DNA of 64,000 bases, taken from positions 186,001 through 250,000 of the forward strand of contig CAJXGN010000003.1 in NCBI GenBank assembly GCA_913053875.1, written 5' to 3'. The notes below the pieces were generated by a model, which had not been told where the DNA came from, made no database searches, and saw only the letters and a list, made by a program, of their open reading frames with translations. Position 1 is the stretch's first letter; the number at the start of each line of letters is the position of its first letter. The translations under genes were made by a program, and so were the position numbers. This DNA is from an uncultured Agromyces sp. Its GTDB lineage: Bacteria; Actinomycetota; Actinomycetes; Actinomycetales; Microbacteriaceae. Of the stretch, positions 32,705-41,288 are shown piece after piece.

Positions 32705-34405
32705 ATGAACACCACGCCCACGTCGACCCTGGAGCGCACGGATGCTCCCGAGGCATCCGGCACCCCCACCCCCGAGCCCCGCCCGGCGACCGGCTCGAGC
32801 TTCCAGATCATCCAGCCCCGCATCGAGGTCACCGCCGAGGTCTTCCCGGAGGACGCGGAGATCCTCACGCCCGAGGCGCTGCAGTTCCTCGCCGAGCTGC
32901 ACGACCGGTTCGCCGGCACGCGTCACGACCTGCTCGCCGCGCGCCTGCAGGGACGGGTCGACGTGGCCAACGGGCGCGACCCGAAGTTCCTGCCCGAGAC
33001 CGCGTTCATCCGCGACGACGCGTCGTGGCGGGTGGCCGGCCCCGGGCCGGGCCTGGAGGACCGCCGGGTGGAGATCACCGGGCCGACCGACCGCAAGATG
33101 GCGATCAACGCGCTGAACTCCGGCGCGAAGGTCTGGCTCGCCGACCAGGAGGACGCGACCAGTCCCACCTGGGAGAACGTGATCGGCGGGCAGCGCTCGC
33201 TGTACGACTTCCTGCACGGCGAGCTCACCCACACCTCGCCCGAGGGCAAGCACTACGCGGTCACCGCGTCGGAGACCCCGACGATCGTGATGCGGCCGCG
33301 CGGCTGGCACCTGGTCGAGAAGCACATGCGCTTCCACGACCGGTCGGGGCGCGACATGAACGCGTCCGGCTCGCTGGTCGACTTCGGGCTGTACTTCTTC
33401 CACAACGCCAAGGCGCTCATCGCCGCCGGCCGCGGACCGTACTTCTACCTGCCGAAGCTCGAGTCGCACCGCGAGGCGAAGCTGTGGAACGACATCTTCA
33501 CCTTCGCGGAGGAGTACGTCGGCATCGAGTACGGCACGATCCGTGCGACCGTGCTGATCGAGACGATCCAGGCAGCGTTCGAGATGGACGAGATCCTGTT
33601 CGAGCTGCGCGACCACTGCGCGGGCCTGAACGCCGGCCGCTGGGACTACATCTTCTCGATCGTGAAGACGTTCCGCTCGCGCGGCCGCCGCTGGGTCACG
33701 CCCGACCGCAAGACCATCACCATGACGGTGCCGTTCATGCGGGCGTACACCGAGCTGCTCGTGCAGACCTGCCACAAGCGGGGCGCGCACGCGATCGGCG
33801 GCATGAGCGCGTTCATCCCGAACCGGCGCGACCCCGAGGTGACCGAGGCGGCGCTCGCCGCGGTGAGCGCGGACAAGCGGCGCGAGGCGACCGACGGGTT
33901 CGACGGCACCTGGGTGGCGCACCCCGACCTGATCCCGACGGCGCGTGCGGAGTTCGACGCGGTGCTCGGCGACCGGCCCAACCAGGTCGACCGCCAGCGC
34001 GACGACGTGCACGTGACCGCGGCCGACCTGCTCGACATCCCGTCGGCCGGCGGCGAGGTCACCGAGCAGGGCGTGCGCGACAACATCTCGATCGGCATCC
34101 GCTACATCGAGTCGTGGCTACGGGGCACCGGTGCCGCGGCGATCGACAACCTGATGGAGGACGCCGCGACGGCCGAGATCTCGCGCTCGCAGATCTGGCA
34201 GTGGCTGCACGACAACACCGTCACCGCCGAGGGCACGCGCATCGACCAGACGTTCATCGTCGGCGCCATGGGCGACGCGGTGCGCGGGCTGCCGCGCTTC
34301 GAGGGCGACCGGTTCGACGACGCGATCCAGGTGTTCCGCACCGTCGCACTCGAGCCCGAGTTCCCGACGTTCCTGACGGTGGGGGCGTACGCGAGGTTCC
34401 TGTAG
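32705..34405 (+). CDS. aceB: Malate synthase A
   Basis: The 566-residue enzyme condenses glyoxylate with acetyl-CoA to malate. Malate synthase A features are FLPETAFIRDDASWRV, RVEITGPTDRKMAINALNSGAKVWLADQEDATSPTW (read in two parts), ATVLIETIQAAFEMDEILFELRDHCAGLNAGRWDYIFS with the Arg and Glu/Asp metal-site residues, and the late GAAAIDNLMEDAATAEISRSQIWQWL with the catalytic Asp. A proline-rich N-terminal extension of about 30 residues precedes the core. The start is ATG 32705 (GAGGAGAAG upstream). It is cotranscribed with aceA and closed by a strong hairpin. Confidence 0.97.
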   Translation: MNTTPTSTLERTDAPEASGTPTPEPRPATGSSFQIIQPRIEVTAEVFPEDAEILTPEALQFLAELHDRFAGTRHDLLAARLQGRVDVANGRDPKFLPETAFIRDDASWRVAGPGPGLEDRRVEITGPTDRKMAINALNSGAKVWLADQEDATSPTWENVIGGQRSLYDFLHGELTHTSPEGKHYAVTASETPTIVMRPRGWHLVEKHMRFHDRSGRDMNASGSLVDFGLYFFHNAKALIAAGRGPYFYLPKLESHREAKLWNDIFTFAEEYVGIEYGTIRATVLIETIQAAFEMDEILFELRDHCAGLNAGRWDYIFSIVKTFRSRGRRWVTPDRKTITMTVPFMRAYTELLVQTCHKRGAHAIGGMSAFIPNRRDPEVTEAALAAVSADKRREATDGFDGTWVAHPDLIPTARAEFDAVLGDRPNQVDRQRDDVHVTAADLLDIPSAGGEVTEQGVRDNISIGIRYIESWLRGTGAAAIDNLMEDAATAEISRSQIWQWLHDNTVTAEGTRIDQTFIVGAMGDAVRGLPRFEGDRFDDAIQVFRTVALEPEFPTFLTVGAYARFL

Positions 34406-34433
34406 GGCGCTGCGGTTCCGGGCCGGTGCAGTG

Positions 34434-34467
34434 GCGGGCCCGTCTTCCGGAAGGGAGGCGGGCCCGC
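34434..34467 (+). terminator. Hairpin terminator after aceB
   Basis: GCGGGCCCG (34434-34442) pairs with CGGGCCCGC (34459-34467), and the 16-bp loop contains a second small palindrome CTTCCGGAAG. It lies 29 bp after the aceB stop and 16 bp before the stop of the convergent glycosyltransferase gene, so it may act in both directions. Confidence 0.85.
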
Positions 34468-34483
34468 TCGCGTGCGTCGGTGC

Positions 34484-35383
34484 TCAGCGCCTCGCCCAGG
34501 CGGTCGCGCGGCGCGTGGTGGCGGCGAGGTATTCACGGGGGATGCGGCGGAGGCCCCAGGCGGCGCTGCCGATCGATTCGCCGAGGCGTCCGCGCCTGAG
34601 GTCGGTGAGCGTCGACGCGGACACCCACTCGGCGGTGGCACGGCGGAACCCGGCGATGTTCTGGCGGATCAGCGCCGGCGTGGCCTCATCGCCGTGATGC
34701 TCCGCCCACGCGAGTTGCGCACGCAGTGCGCGCAGGAACGCCTCAGCGCTGTGCAGGCCGCCGGATCGGTTGCCGGCGTGACGACGGTATCCCGCGAGGG
34801 CGCGAGGCGCTGCGGCGAACTGCCCGAGTTGCAGCAGGCGGAGGGTGAACTCGATGTCCTGCGCGTGCGGGAAGCACGGGTCGAACCCGCCGACGAGCTC
34901 GAACGCGTCTCGCCGTACGAGCATCGTCATGATGTGCGGAAGCGGCGCCGTGCCGCGCAGCATCTCGGTGCGATCCGCGGCGACGAACTCCGCGACCACC
35001 CCCGTCGGGGCGCCGTCGCCGTCCATGATCCAGTGCCCGGTCCCGCATGCCACCGCATCGGGACGGGAATCGATCGCGGCCAGCTGCTCGGCGAGCTTCT
35101 CCGGATGCCACTCGTCATCGTCGTCGAGGAAGGCGAGCCACTCGCCGGTGGTCGCCGCCGCACCGCGGTTGCGTGCCGCCGAGACGCCCGCGGGGGCTTG
35201 ACGCAGGTAGCGCACGGCCAGGTCGGTCGCGACCTGCTCGACTCGATCGGGAACGGGCGAGCCGTCGTCCACGACGACGATCTCGGCGACCGCGATCGTC
35301 TGCCCCTGCACCGATGCGATCGCGTGCCGGAGGTACGGGCTGTCGCGATTGGTCGCGATCACCACGCTCACGTCGGCGCTCAT
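34484..35383 (-). CDS. GT2 glycosyltransferase, second of tandem pair
   Basis: The protein of 299 residues has an N-terminal GT-A domain: VSVVIATNR at the start, EIVVVDDGSP (nucleotide-sugar Asp), SAARNRGAAATTGEWLAFLDDDDEWHPEKL with the metal-binding DDDD, and GGFDP-FPHAQDIEFTLRLL. The C-terminal third is helical with no membrane helix. Comparison by eye with the upstream neighbour shows roughly two thirds or more identity along the whole length, so the two are tandem paralogues. I place the start at ATG 35383 by alignment with the neighbour; a GTG at 35398 immediately after the upstream stop is also possible. Donor and acceptor are unknown. Confidence 0.85.
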   Translation of the reverse strand: MSADVSVVIATNRDSPYLRHAIASVQGQTIAVAEIVVVDDGSPVPDRVEQVATDLAVRYLRQAPAGVSAARNRGAAATTGEWLAFLDDDDEWHPEKLAEQLAAIDSRPDAVACGTGHWIMDGDGAPTGVVAEFVAADRTEMLRGTAPLPHIMTMLVRRDAFELVGGFDPCFPHAQDIEFTLRLLQLGQFAAAPRALAGYRRHAGNRSGGLHSAEAFLRALRAQLAWAEHHGDEATPALIRQNIAGFRRATAEWVSASTLTDLRRGRLGESIGSAAWGLRRIPREYLAATTRRATAWARR

Positions 35384-35398
35384 CGCGTCGCGCACCAC

Positions 35399-36301
35399 TC
35401 AGCGCCTCGCCCAGGCCGTCGCGCGGCGGGCGGTGGCGGCGACGTACTCGCGGGGGATGCGTCGGAGGCCCCAGGACGCGCTGCTGGCGGCGGTGCCCGC
35501 GCGGCCGCGACGGACGTCGGCGAGGGTGGATGCGGAGAGCCACTCGGCGGTGGCACGGCGGAAGCCCGCGATGTTCTCGCGGATCAGGGGCGGCGTGGCC
35601 TCGTCGCCGCGTCGCTCGGCCCACGTGAGCTGGGCGCGCAGCGCGCGCAGGAACGCCTCCGCGCTGTGCAGGCCGCCTGAATGGTTGCCGGCGTGCCGGC
35701 GGTACCCGGCGAGTGGACGGTCGACGGCCGCGAACCGTCCCTCCTGCAGTAGGCGCAGGGTGAGCTCGACGTCCTCCGCGTGGCGGAACGACTCGTCGAA
35801 ACCGCCGATGCGATCGAACGGATCGCGCCGCACGAGCAGGGTGAGGATGTGCGGCAGCGGCCTCGACCCGCGCAGCAACTCCTCGCTGGGCACGTCGGCG
35901 AACCCCGACGACGTGCCGGTCTGCGCGCCGTCCGCGTCCATGAACCAGTAGCCGCTGCCGCAGGCCACCCGGCCGGGGGAGCTGCTCAGGGCGGAGAGCT
36001 GCTCTGCGAGTTTCTCCGGATGCCAGAGGTCATCGTCGTCGAGGAAGGCGAGCAACTCGCCGGTGGTCGCCGCCGCACCGCGGTTGCGTGCCGCCGAGAC
36101 GCCGGCCGGGGCCTGGCGCAGGTACGTGACGCCGAGGTCGGCCGCGACGGACTCGATGGGCGCCGGTGAGGGCGACCCGTCGTCGACGACGACGATCTCC
36201 GCGACCGGCACCGTCTGTCGCTGCACCGAGGCGATCGCGTCGGCGAGGTAGGGGCCGCCACGATTGGTGGCGATCACCACGCTGACGCGATCGTGTTCCA
36301 T
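35399..36301 (-). CDS. GT2 glycosyltransferase, first of tandem pair
   Basis: The 300-residue protein is a family 2 glycosyltransferase closely related to its downstream neighbour. It shares VSVVIATNR, EIVVVDDGSPSPAP, SAARNRGAAATTGELLAFLDDDDLWHPEKL, GGFDESFRHAEDVELTLRLLQ and a long helical end AWGLRRIPREY-like block. Differences cluster around residues 100-140, where acceptor specificity is often set. The start is ATG 36301, with GTG 36307 as an alternative; no good ribosome site is seen for either. No polysaccharide operon surrounds the pair, so they probably modify a cell-envelope glycan or glycolipid; that is inference. Confidence 0.85.
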   Translation of the reverse strand: MEHDRVSVVIATNRGGPYLADAIASVQRQTVPVAEIVVVDDGSPSPAPIESVAADLGVTYLRQAPAGVSAARNRGAAATTGELLAFLDDDDLWHPEKLAEQLSALSSSPGRVACGSGYWFMDADGAQTGTSSGFADVPSEELLRGSRPLPHILTLLVRRDPFDRIGGFDESFRHAEDVELTLRLLQEGRFAAVDRPLAGYRRHAGNHSGGLHSAEAFLRALRAQLTWAERRGDEATPPLIRENIAGFRRATAEWLSASTLADVRRGRAGTAASSASWGLRRIPREYVAATARRATAWARR

Positions 36302-36454
36302 GGCCACACGCTATCCGTCGGGCGGGGGCGGCTGCGCTGGTGCGGCGGGGTGTGGAGAGCATGCGGATCGGTAGGCTCGCGTCGAGGTGCCCGCACGGGG
36401 CATCCGCTCGCCCTGCACCACCGACGGCATCACCCGACCGAATGGAGCGCTCAC

Positions 36455-37138
36455 ATGGACGTCAGCATCACCGCAGGACCGGCCTTCGCGATGGGGATGG
36501 TCACGTTGGCGGCGGGAGGGTCGGTGCGCGTCGAAGCGGGTGCGATGGCCATGACCCGCGGCGACATCGAGATCGAGACGTCGACGCGTGGCGGGTTCAT
36601 GGCGGGCCTCAAGCGCACGTTCGGCGGTGAGAGCTTCTTCGTCAACGACTTCCACTCGGGTTCCGGCGGCCAGGTCGGCGTGACCGCGACCCTGCCTGGC
36701 GACATGGCCAAGGTGACGCTCGCGGGCGACACCGCGCTCATGGTGCAGTCGGGCTCGTGGAGCGCGTCGGACCCCGACGTCGACGTCGACTCGAAGTGGG
36801 GCGGCGGCAGGTCGTTCTTCAGCGGTGAGGGGCTCATCCTGTTGCGCTGCTCGGGCACCGGCGACCTGCTCATGTCGTCGTACGGGGCGATCGTCGCGAC
36901 CGAGCTCACGGCGGGCGAGACCATGACGCTCGACACCGGCCACGTCGTCGCGTTCGACGAGACCGTGCAGTACTCGGTGCGGAAGGCCGGCAGCTGGAAG
37001 TCGACCCTGCTCGGCGGCGAGGGCCTGGTCACCGACTTCAGCGGGCCGGGCCGGGTGTGGCTGCAGACCCGCTCGAGCGTCGACCTCATCGGGTGGATCA
37101 AGAAGGTCAACCCGCAGCGCTCGGGTTCCGACCGGTAG
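36455..37138 (+). CDS. AIM24/TIGR00266 family protein
   Basis: The 227-residue protein has the two-fold beta-sandwich of the AIM24 family: GPAFAMGMVTLAAGGSVRVEAGAMAMTRGDIEIETSTRGGF near the start, a central SFFVNDFHSG, GEGLILLRCSGTGDLLMSSYGAI and a C-terminal GEGLVTDFSGPGRVWLQTRS (each quoted only in part of its full conserved block). Bacterial members are cytosolic or membrane-associated proteins of unknown function related to tryptophan RNA-binding attenuator-like folds. The start is ATG 36455 with GGAG upstream. It stands alone. Confidence 0.85.
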   Translation: MDVSITAGPAFAMGMVTLAAGGSVRVEAGAMAMTRGDIEIETSTRGGFMAGLKRTFGGESFFVNDFHSGSGGQVGVTATLPGDMAKVTLAGDTALMVQSGSWSASDPDVDVDSKWGGGRSFFSGEGLILLRCSGTGDLLMSSYGAIVATELTAGETMTLDTGHVVAFDETVQYSVRKAGSWKSTLLGGEGLVTDFSGPGRVWLQTRSSVDLIGWIKKVNPQRSGSDR

Positions 37139-37156
37139 CCCGGGTCGCGGCGACGA

Positions 37157-38809
37157 TCAGCCCGCCGGGATCACGGTGACCTCGACCGGCACCACCGTCA
37201 GGGTGAGGCCGATCGGGCCAGGGAAGTCGGTCTGGATCGCATCGTGCAGGTCGGATGCGTCCGGCGCGTCGCCGGAGCCGGTGATCGTCACGGACACCTC
37301 CGGACCTGTGACGGCCACGTCGGTCACCTCGAACCCGCTGTCATCGCCGAGCCACTCCTCGACGGTCGTCTGCACGTCGCGCTCGCGGTTCTGCGTCTGC
37401 AGCAGGCCCTCCGAGGTCAGCATCAGCGGCAGCATGATGATGCCGGCCAGGATCACGAACGGCGCGACGGTCTGAAGGATCTGCGCCGGCCGGTTGCGCA
37501 GCGCATACGGGCGCGCGAATCCGGTGATCACGAAGACCGCCGCGGCCGCGAGCACGATCGCGACGAAGTTCGTCAGGAAGAGCAGCGCGGCGCCACCCGC
37601 ATCGTCGAGTCGCCCGCCGTTGAGACTGACGCCCACCACCGCGAGCGGGGGCACGAGCGCGACCGCGATCGCCACGCCCGCGATGCCGGCGGCCACGCGC
37701 GAGTTGACCGTCGCGAACGCTCCTGCCGCACCTGCGGCGAGCGCGATCATCATGTCGACGGTGTTCGGCGAGACGCGCGAGACGATCTGCGAGTTCGTCG
37801 AGAACGAGACCGCGACCGGGGCCCACGCGGTGATGCCGTACGCGAGCACGATCGACACGATCGCCCCCGAGGTCACGAGCGTCGCCGACTGGAAGGCGCG
37901 GCGCGACCAGCCGTTCACGAGCGCGCCCGCGAGGCCGAGGATCGGCGTCATCAGCGGCGCCACGAGCATGGCGCCGATGACGACGGCCGTGGAGTCCTGC
38001 AGCACCGCGAAGGTCGCGATCGCCACGGAGAGCACGAGCATGACCCACCAGGTGCCGAGCTTCGTGAGTCGCTGGGGACGCTCGAAGTAGAGGCCGGATG
38101 CCTGTTCCGCGCGCGTCTTGCGGCCGATGTCCGAGCCCTCGATCCAGTCCCACAGCACGTCCGGGATGGAGGCGGTCGACGGGTTCAGGCCCGTGCCGCG
38201 GGACGCCCGGCGGAGGCTCCAGGAGATGAGCACGAAGCCGACCACGAGCGCGAGCGCGGCCGCGGTGATGATCACGGTTGTCGTCAGCGAGGAGGGCACC
38301 ATGAAGGCGAGCACGCCGCCGACGAGCGCGATCGCGCCGCCCGCGAGTCGGGGGATCGGGTTGCGCTCGCGCCGCTTCGCGAGCGCACCGATCATCGCGA
38401 CCAGTCCGCGGATACCGACGTAGACGCCCAGCACGACGATGATGAGCGGCAGCGAGACCTCGCCCCCGCCCAGTACCGCGATGAAGGTCACGAGCGCGGT
38501 CAGCGCCAGCGCGGCGAGCCCGCGCGGCGCGGCGAGCCACCGGTTGACCCGGCGGGCGAACCACCGGGCGCCGAACACGGCGTAGACGAGGTCGGCGAGG
38601 CCGCTGATCCCGAGCAGCGCGATCGCAATGACCGTCGCGACCGTGGTCGTCAGGTCGGGGAGCAGCAGTACGACGAGCCCCGCGACCACGCAGGCGAAAC
38701 CGCGGAACGCCACGGTGTTCGACAGCGCCGCCGACATGGTTCGCAGTTGATCGCGCAGCCGGTCGTTCGCGCTCGGATTGACCCAGTCGGCCTTGTCGTC
38801 GACCTCCAC
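37157..38809 (-). CDS. DUF308-DUF389 fusion membrane protein
   Basis: The 550-residue product joins two membrane modules. Residues about 25-200 form six short helices in a repeated pattern (GLVVLLLPDLTTTVATVIAIALLGISGLADLVYAVFGA and GGVLAFMVPSSLTTTVIITAAALALVVGFVL type), matching HdeD/DUF308. A linker with a conserved-looking WDWIEGSDIG leads to a DUF389 unit (about 255-470) with STAVVIGAMLVAPLMTPILGLAGALVNG and VAIAVALVPPLAVVGVSL. A soluble C-terminal domain of about 80 residues follows. DUF389 proteins are uncharacterised. The start is GTG 38809. The divergent gap carries nested palindromes. Confidence 0.82.
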   Translation of the reverse strand: MEVDDKADWVNPSANDRLRDQLRTMSAALSNTVAFRGFACVVAGLVVLLLPDLTTTVATVIAIALLGISGLADLVYAVFGARWFARRVNRWLAAPRGLAALALTALVTFIAVLGGGEVSLPLIIVVLGVYVGIRGLVAMIGALAKRRERNPIPRLAGGAIALVGGVLAFMVPSSLTTTVIITAAALALVVGFVLISWSLRRASRGTGLNPSTASIPDVLWDWIEGSDIGRKTRAEQASGLYFERPQRLTKLGTWWVMLVLSVAIATFAVLQDSTAVVIGAMLVAPLMTPILGLAGALVNGWSRRAFQSATLVTSGAIVSIVLAYGITAWAPVAVSFSTNSQIVSRVSPNTVDMMIALAAGAAGAFATVNSRVAAGIAGVAIAVALVPPLAVVGVSLNGGRLDDAGGAALLFLTNFVAIVLAAAAVFVITGFARPYALRNRPAQILQTVAPFVILAGIIMLPLMLTSEGLLQTQNRERDVQTTVEEWLGDDSGFEVTDVAVTGPEVSVTITGSGDAPDASDLHDAIQTDFPGPIGLTLTVVPVEVTVIPAG

Positions 38810-38918
38810 GTCCGTGCCCTCTCCCGAAGCCTGATGCCGTGCGCCAAGCCTAGGGCGAGCGGATGCCTCCGGGCTGCGGTCACCCGACGCGCCGCACTTC
38901 TCCCTGAGGGAGTCTCAT

Positions 38919-38960
38919 CTGTGAGTAACCTGCGAATCGCGAGATTCACAGGCGAATCTC
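38919..38960. promoter_or_regulatory. Nested inverted repeats in divergent gap
   Basis: CTGTGA (38919-38924) is inverted as TCACAG (38946-38951), and GAGATTC (38941-38947) is inverted as GAATCTC (38954-38960). GCGAATC also occurs twice (38932 and 38953). The cluster lies just before the small membrane protein gene and about 110 bp from the DUF308-DUF389 start, so a regulator of either gene could bind here. Confidence 0.45.
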
Positions 38961-38975
38961 AGATTGGAGCATGTC

Positions 38976-39239
38976 ATGGACAGGCTGACCCTGAACAGCC
39001 GGGCCGGGACCGTCGGCGGTATCTATGGGATCATCGCGGCGGTGATCCTCATCCTGGGCGCGATCGCCGCGGTGGTCGGGTTCATCCAGGCGATCGTCAT
39101 CGCCGACGACGTCTTCGCGGGCATCCTCGCCGGCCTGTTCGCGGCCCTCGCGATCGGTGTCTCCGCCATCGTGTCGTGGGCCGGGGTGCAGATGTTCGCG
39201 CTCGTCGCCCGCTACATCGAGTGGCGATCGGCGGAGTAG
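38976..39239 (+). CDS. Small two-helix membrane protein
   Basis: The 87-residue product has two long hydrophobic helices (about 12-42 and 46-76), separated by a short acidic turn (ADDV), and a charged C-terminus (RYIEWRSAE). No family is recognised. The start is ATG 38976 with GGAG at 38966-38969. An upstream TTG in frame is unlikely. It is preceded by the nested palindromes and followed by a 14-bp hairpin terminator, so it is a regulated single-gene unit. Confidence 0.75.
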   Translation: MDRLTLNSRAGTVGGIYGIIAAVILILGAIAAVVGFIQAIVIADDVFAGILAGLFAALAIGVSAIVSWAGVQMFALVARYIEWRSAE

Positions 39240-39256
39240 CCGAGCACCCGACGCGA

Positions 39257-39300
39257 ACGCGCAGCGCCCGTCCGGAGTCGACCGGGCGGGCGCTGCGCGT
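39257..39300 (+). terminator. 14-bp hairpin terminator
   Basis: ACGCGCAGCGCCCG (39257-39270) is perfectly inverted at 39287-39300, with a 16-base loop. It lies 17 bp after the small membrane protein stop and before the LLM oxidoreductase start. Confidence 0.88.
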
Positions 39301-39344
39301 GCCCGGTGCGTCCGCTCCGGGCGCCGTTTGATGGAATGAACGGC

Positions 39345-40211
39345 ATGACGCAGGTGGACTGGAGCAGCAGGCTGGGACGGATCGGGGTCTGGGCAGGGGT
39401 GACCGCGATCGACGCGGACGCCGCCGCGCAGATCGAGGGGCTCGGGTACGGCACGGTCTGGCAGGGCGGGTCGCCCACGGCCGACCTGCGACGGGCCGAG
39501 CAGCTGCTCGACGCCACCGAGACGCTCGTGGTCGCGACGGGCATCGTCAACATCTGGAAGGCCGACGCGGACGAGCTCGCCGACGCCTACCACCGCATCG
39601 TCGACCGGCACCCGGGTCGACTCGTGCTCGGCATCGGGTCGGGTCACCGCGAGGCCACACCGCATCGTGAGCGACCGCTCGACGCCGTGCAGCGCTACCT
39701 CGACGTGCTCGACGCCCGGGGCGTGCCGGCCCGCGACCGACTGGTCTCGGCGCTCGGGCCGAAGATGCTCGCGATCGCGGCCGAGCGCAGCGCCGGGACG
39801 CACCCGTACCTCACCGTGCCGACGCAGACCGCCGAGATGCGGGCCGCGCTCGGCCCGGACGTGCTGATCGCGCCCGAGCAGACGGTGGTGCTCGACGAGG
39901 ACGACGACACGGCGCGGGCCGCCGCGCGCGCATTCCTGCACCGGTACCTGCAGCTGACGAACTACGCGAACACGATGCGCCGGGCGGGGTTCGGCGACCA
40001 CGACATCGCCGACGGCGGCAGCGACGACCTCGTCGACCGGATCGTCGTGCACGGCTCGGCGGCGATGGTGGCGGGAGGCATCCGTGCCCATCTCGACGCG
40101 GGCGCCGACCATGTCTGCGTGCAGGTGGTGCCGGCGGGCGACGAGCTCGTCGCGGCGTTCGACGCGCTGGCCGGTGAGCTCTCGGACGAGCTCACCGGCC
40201 GGCGGGACTAG
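39345..40211 (+). CDS. F420-type LLM-class oxidoreductase
   Basis: The 288-residue product is a luciferase-like monooxygenase-fold enzyme (TIM barrel), of the class that in actinobacteria usually uses coenzyme F420. Visible parts are RIGVWAGVTAIDADAAAQIEGLGYGTVWQGG, the LVVATGIVNIWKAD strand, LVLGIGSGHREATP (typical of this class) and a late GIRAHLDAGADHVCVQVVP. The short length and TAEMRAALGPDVLIAPEQTVVL suggest the TIGR03620-like group. The substrate is unknown. I chose ATG 39345; GGA lies 9 bp upstream, while ATG 39336 has none. It converges on an aldo/keto reductase gene. Confidence 0.82.
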   Translation: MTQVDWSSRLGRIGVWAGVTAIDADAAAQIEGLGYGTVWQGGSPTADLRRAEQLLDATETLVVATGIVNIWKADADELADAYHRIVDRHPGRLVLGIGSGHREATPHRERPLDAVQRYLDVLDARGVPARDRLVSALGPKMLAIAAERSAGTHPYLTVPTQTAEMRAALGPDVLIAPEQTVVLDEDDDTARAAARAFLHRYLQLTNYANTMRRAGFGDHDIADGGSDDLVDRIVVHGSAAMVAGGIRAHLDAGADHVCVQVVPAGDELVAAFDALAGELSDELTGRRD

Positions 40212-40221
40212 CGACCGGGCG

Positions 40222-41085
40222 TCAGAGCGTGCCGCCGAAGACCGGCATGAAGCTCGCGTCGCCGTAGTCGGCGATGCGCTCGATGTGCTTCAGGGTCTCC
40301 ATGTCCTCGTCGGAGATGACGAAGTCGAGCTCGGCGTTGGAGGCCATGTGCGCAGGGGTCTTCGTCTTCGGGAGGGGGAGCAGGCCGAGCTGCAGGTCGT
40401 AGCGGATCGACAGCTGCGGCACGGTCACGCCGTAGGTCGCGGCGATGGCCTGGACCTGCTCGTTCTTCAGCAGCTCGCCGTGGGCGACCGGGGAGTAGGC
40501 CTCGACGAGGATGCCCTGTGCCTGCGTGTACTCGATGAGCTCGAGCGGGGTGTTGCTGATGTGCGCGAGGATCTGGTTCACCATCGGCTTGACGGTCGCG
40601 AACTCGAGGATGTTCTCGATGTCGGCCTGCTCGAAGTTCGACAGGCCGATGGCGTGGACCTTGCCGGCCTCGTACGCGTCCTCGAGGGCCTTCCACACCT
40701 CGCGGTTCTCGGCGAAGTAGTCCTTGTCGCCGCGGAACTCGGTCCACGGGTGCGGGCTGTGGATGATCATCAGGTCGATGTAGTCCATGCCGAGCGCCTC
40801 GAGGGAGCCGTCGATGCTCTGCGCGGCGGCCTCGTAGGACTTCGCGCCGGCGTCGACCTTGGTGGTGATGAAGAGGTCGCCGCGTGCGACGCCGCTCGCG
40901 CGCACGCCCTCGCCCACGCCGCGCTCGTTGGCGTACGCCTGCGCGGTGTCGATGTGACGGTAGCCGAGGCCGATGGCCTCCTGCACTGCGGCGACGACCT
41001 GCTGGTCGTCGATCATCCAGGTGCCGAGGCCGAGCTTGGGGATCTCAACGCCGTTCGGCAGGGTGTAGGTCTCGTTCAGGATCAT
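40222..41085 (-). CDS. Aldo/keto reductase (AKR3/5-type)
   Basis: The 287-residue NADPH-dependent reductase has the AKR tetrad: Asp and Tyr in YRHIDTAQAYANERGVGEGVR (about 43-63), Lys in LFITTKVDAG and His in DLMIIHSPHPW. The cofactor segment LPKTKTPAHMASN is near the end. It resembles 2,5-diketo-D-gluconate reductase-like enzymes that reduce aldehydes and ketones. The start is ATG 41085. A palindrome upstream (41198-41212) suggests inducible control, perhaps by carbonyl stress. Confidence 0.9.
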   Translation of the reverse strand: MILNETYTLPNGVEIPKLGLGTWMIDDQQVVAAVQEAIGLGYRHIDTAQAYANERGVGEGVRASGVARGDLFITTKVDAGAKSYEAAAQSIDGSLEALGMDYIDLMIIHSPHPWTEFRGDKDYFAENREVWKALEDAYEAGKVHAIGLSNFEQADIENILEFATVKPMVNQILAHISNTPLELIEYTQAQGILVEAYSPVAHGELLKNEQVQAIAATYGVTVPQLSIRYDLQLGLLPLPKTKTPAHMASNAELDFVISDEDMETLKHIERIADYGDASFMPVFGGTL

Positions 41086-41197
41086 GGTGTGTTCCTTCGT
41101 TGCGTGTGGTGCAGCGGCGAATCCCGCCGCGGGCGGTCGTGCCGCCGAAGTACATCGGACCACGCTCGGCGACCGCGCGGGAGTCACGCCCGTGAGG

Positions 41198-41212
41198 CGT
41201 ACTCGCAGTACG
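41198..41212. promoter_or_regulatory. Palindrome CGTACT-CGC-AGTACG upstream of aldo/keto reductase
   Basis: A perfect 6-bp palindrome lies in the 203-bp gap between the divergent reductase and CPA1 antiporter genes, in an AT-richer patch (GTACGTGTTTTGCAGG follows). It is a candidate operator for a redox or aldehyde regulator; nothing else is visible in this gap. Confidence 0.45.
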
Positions 41213-41288
41213 TGTTTTGCAGGCGGCTCGCCCGCGCGCCGGGCGGCTAGCATGAGCCCGACGGCACCGACGAGCGAGCGGGGGCGAC

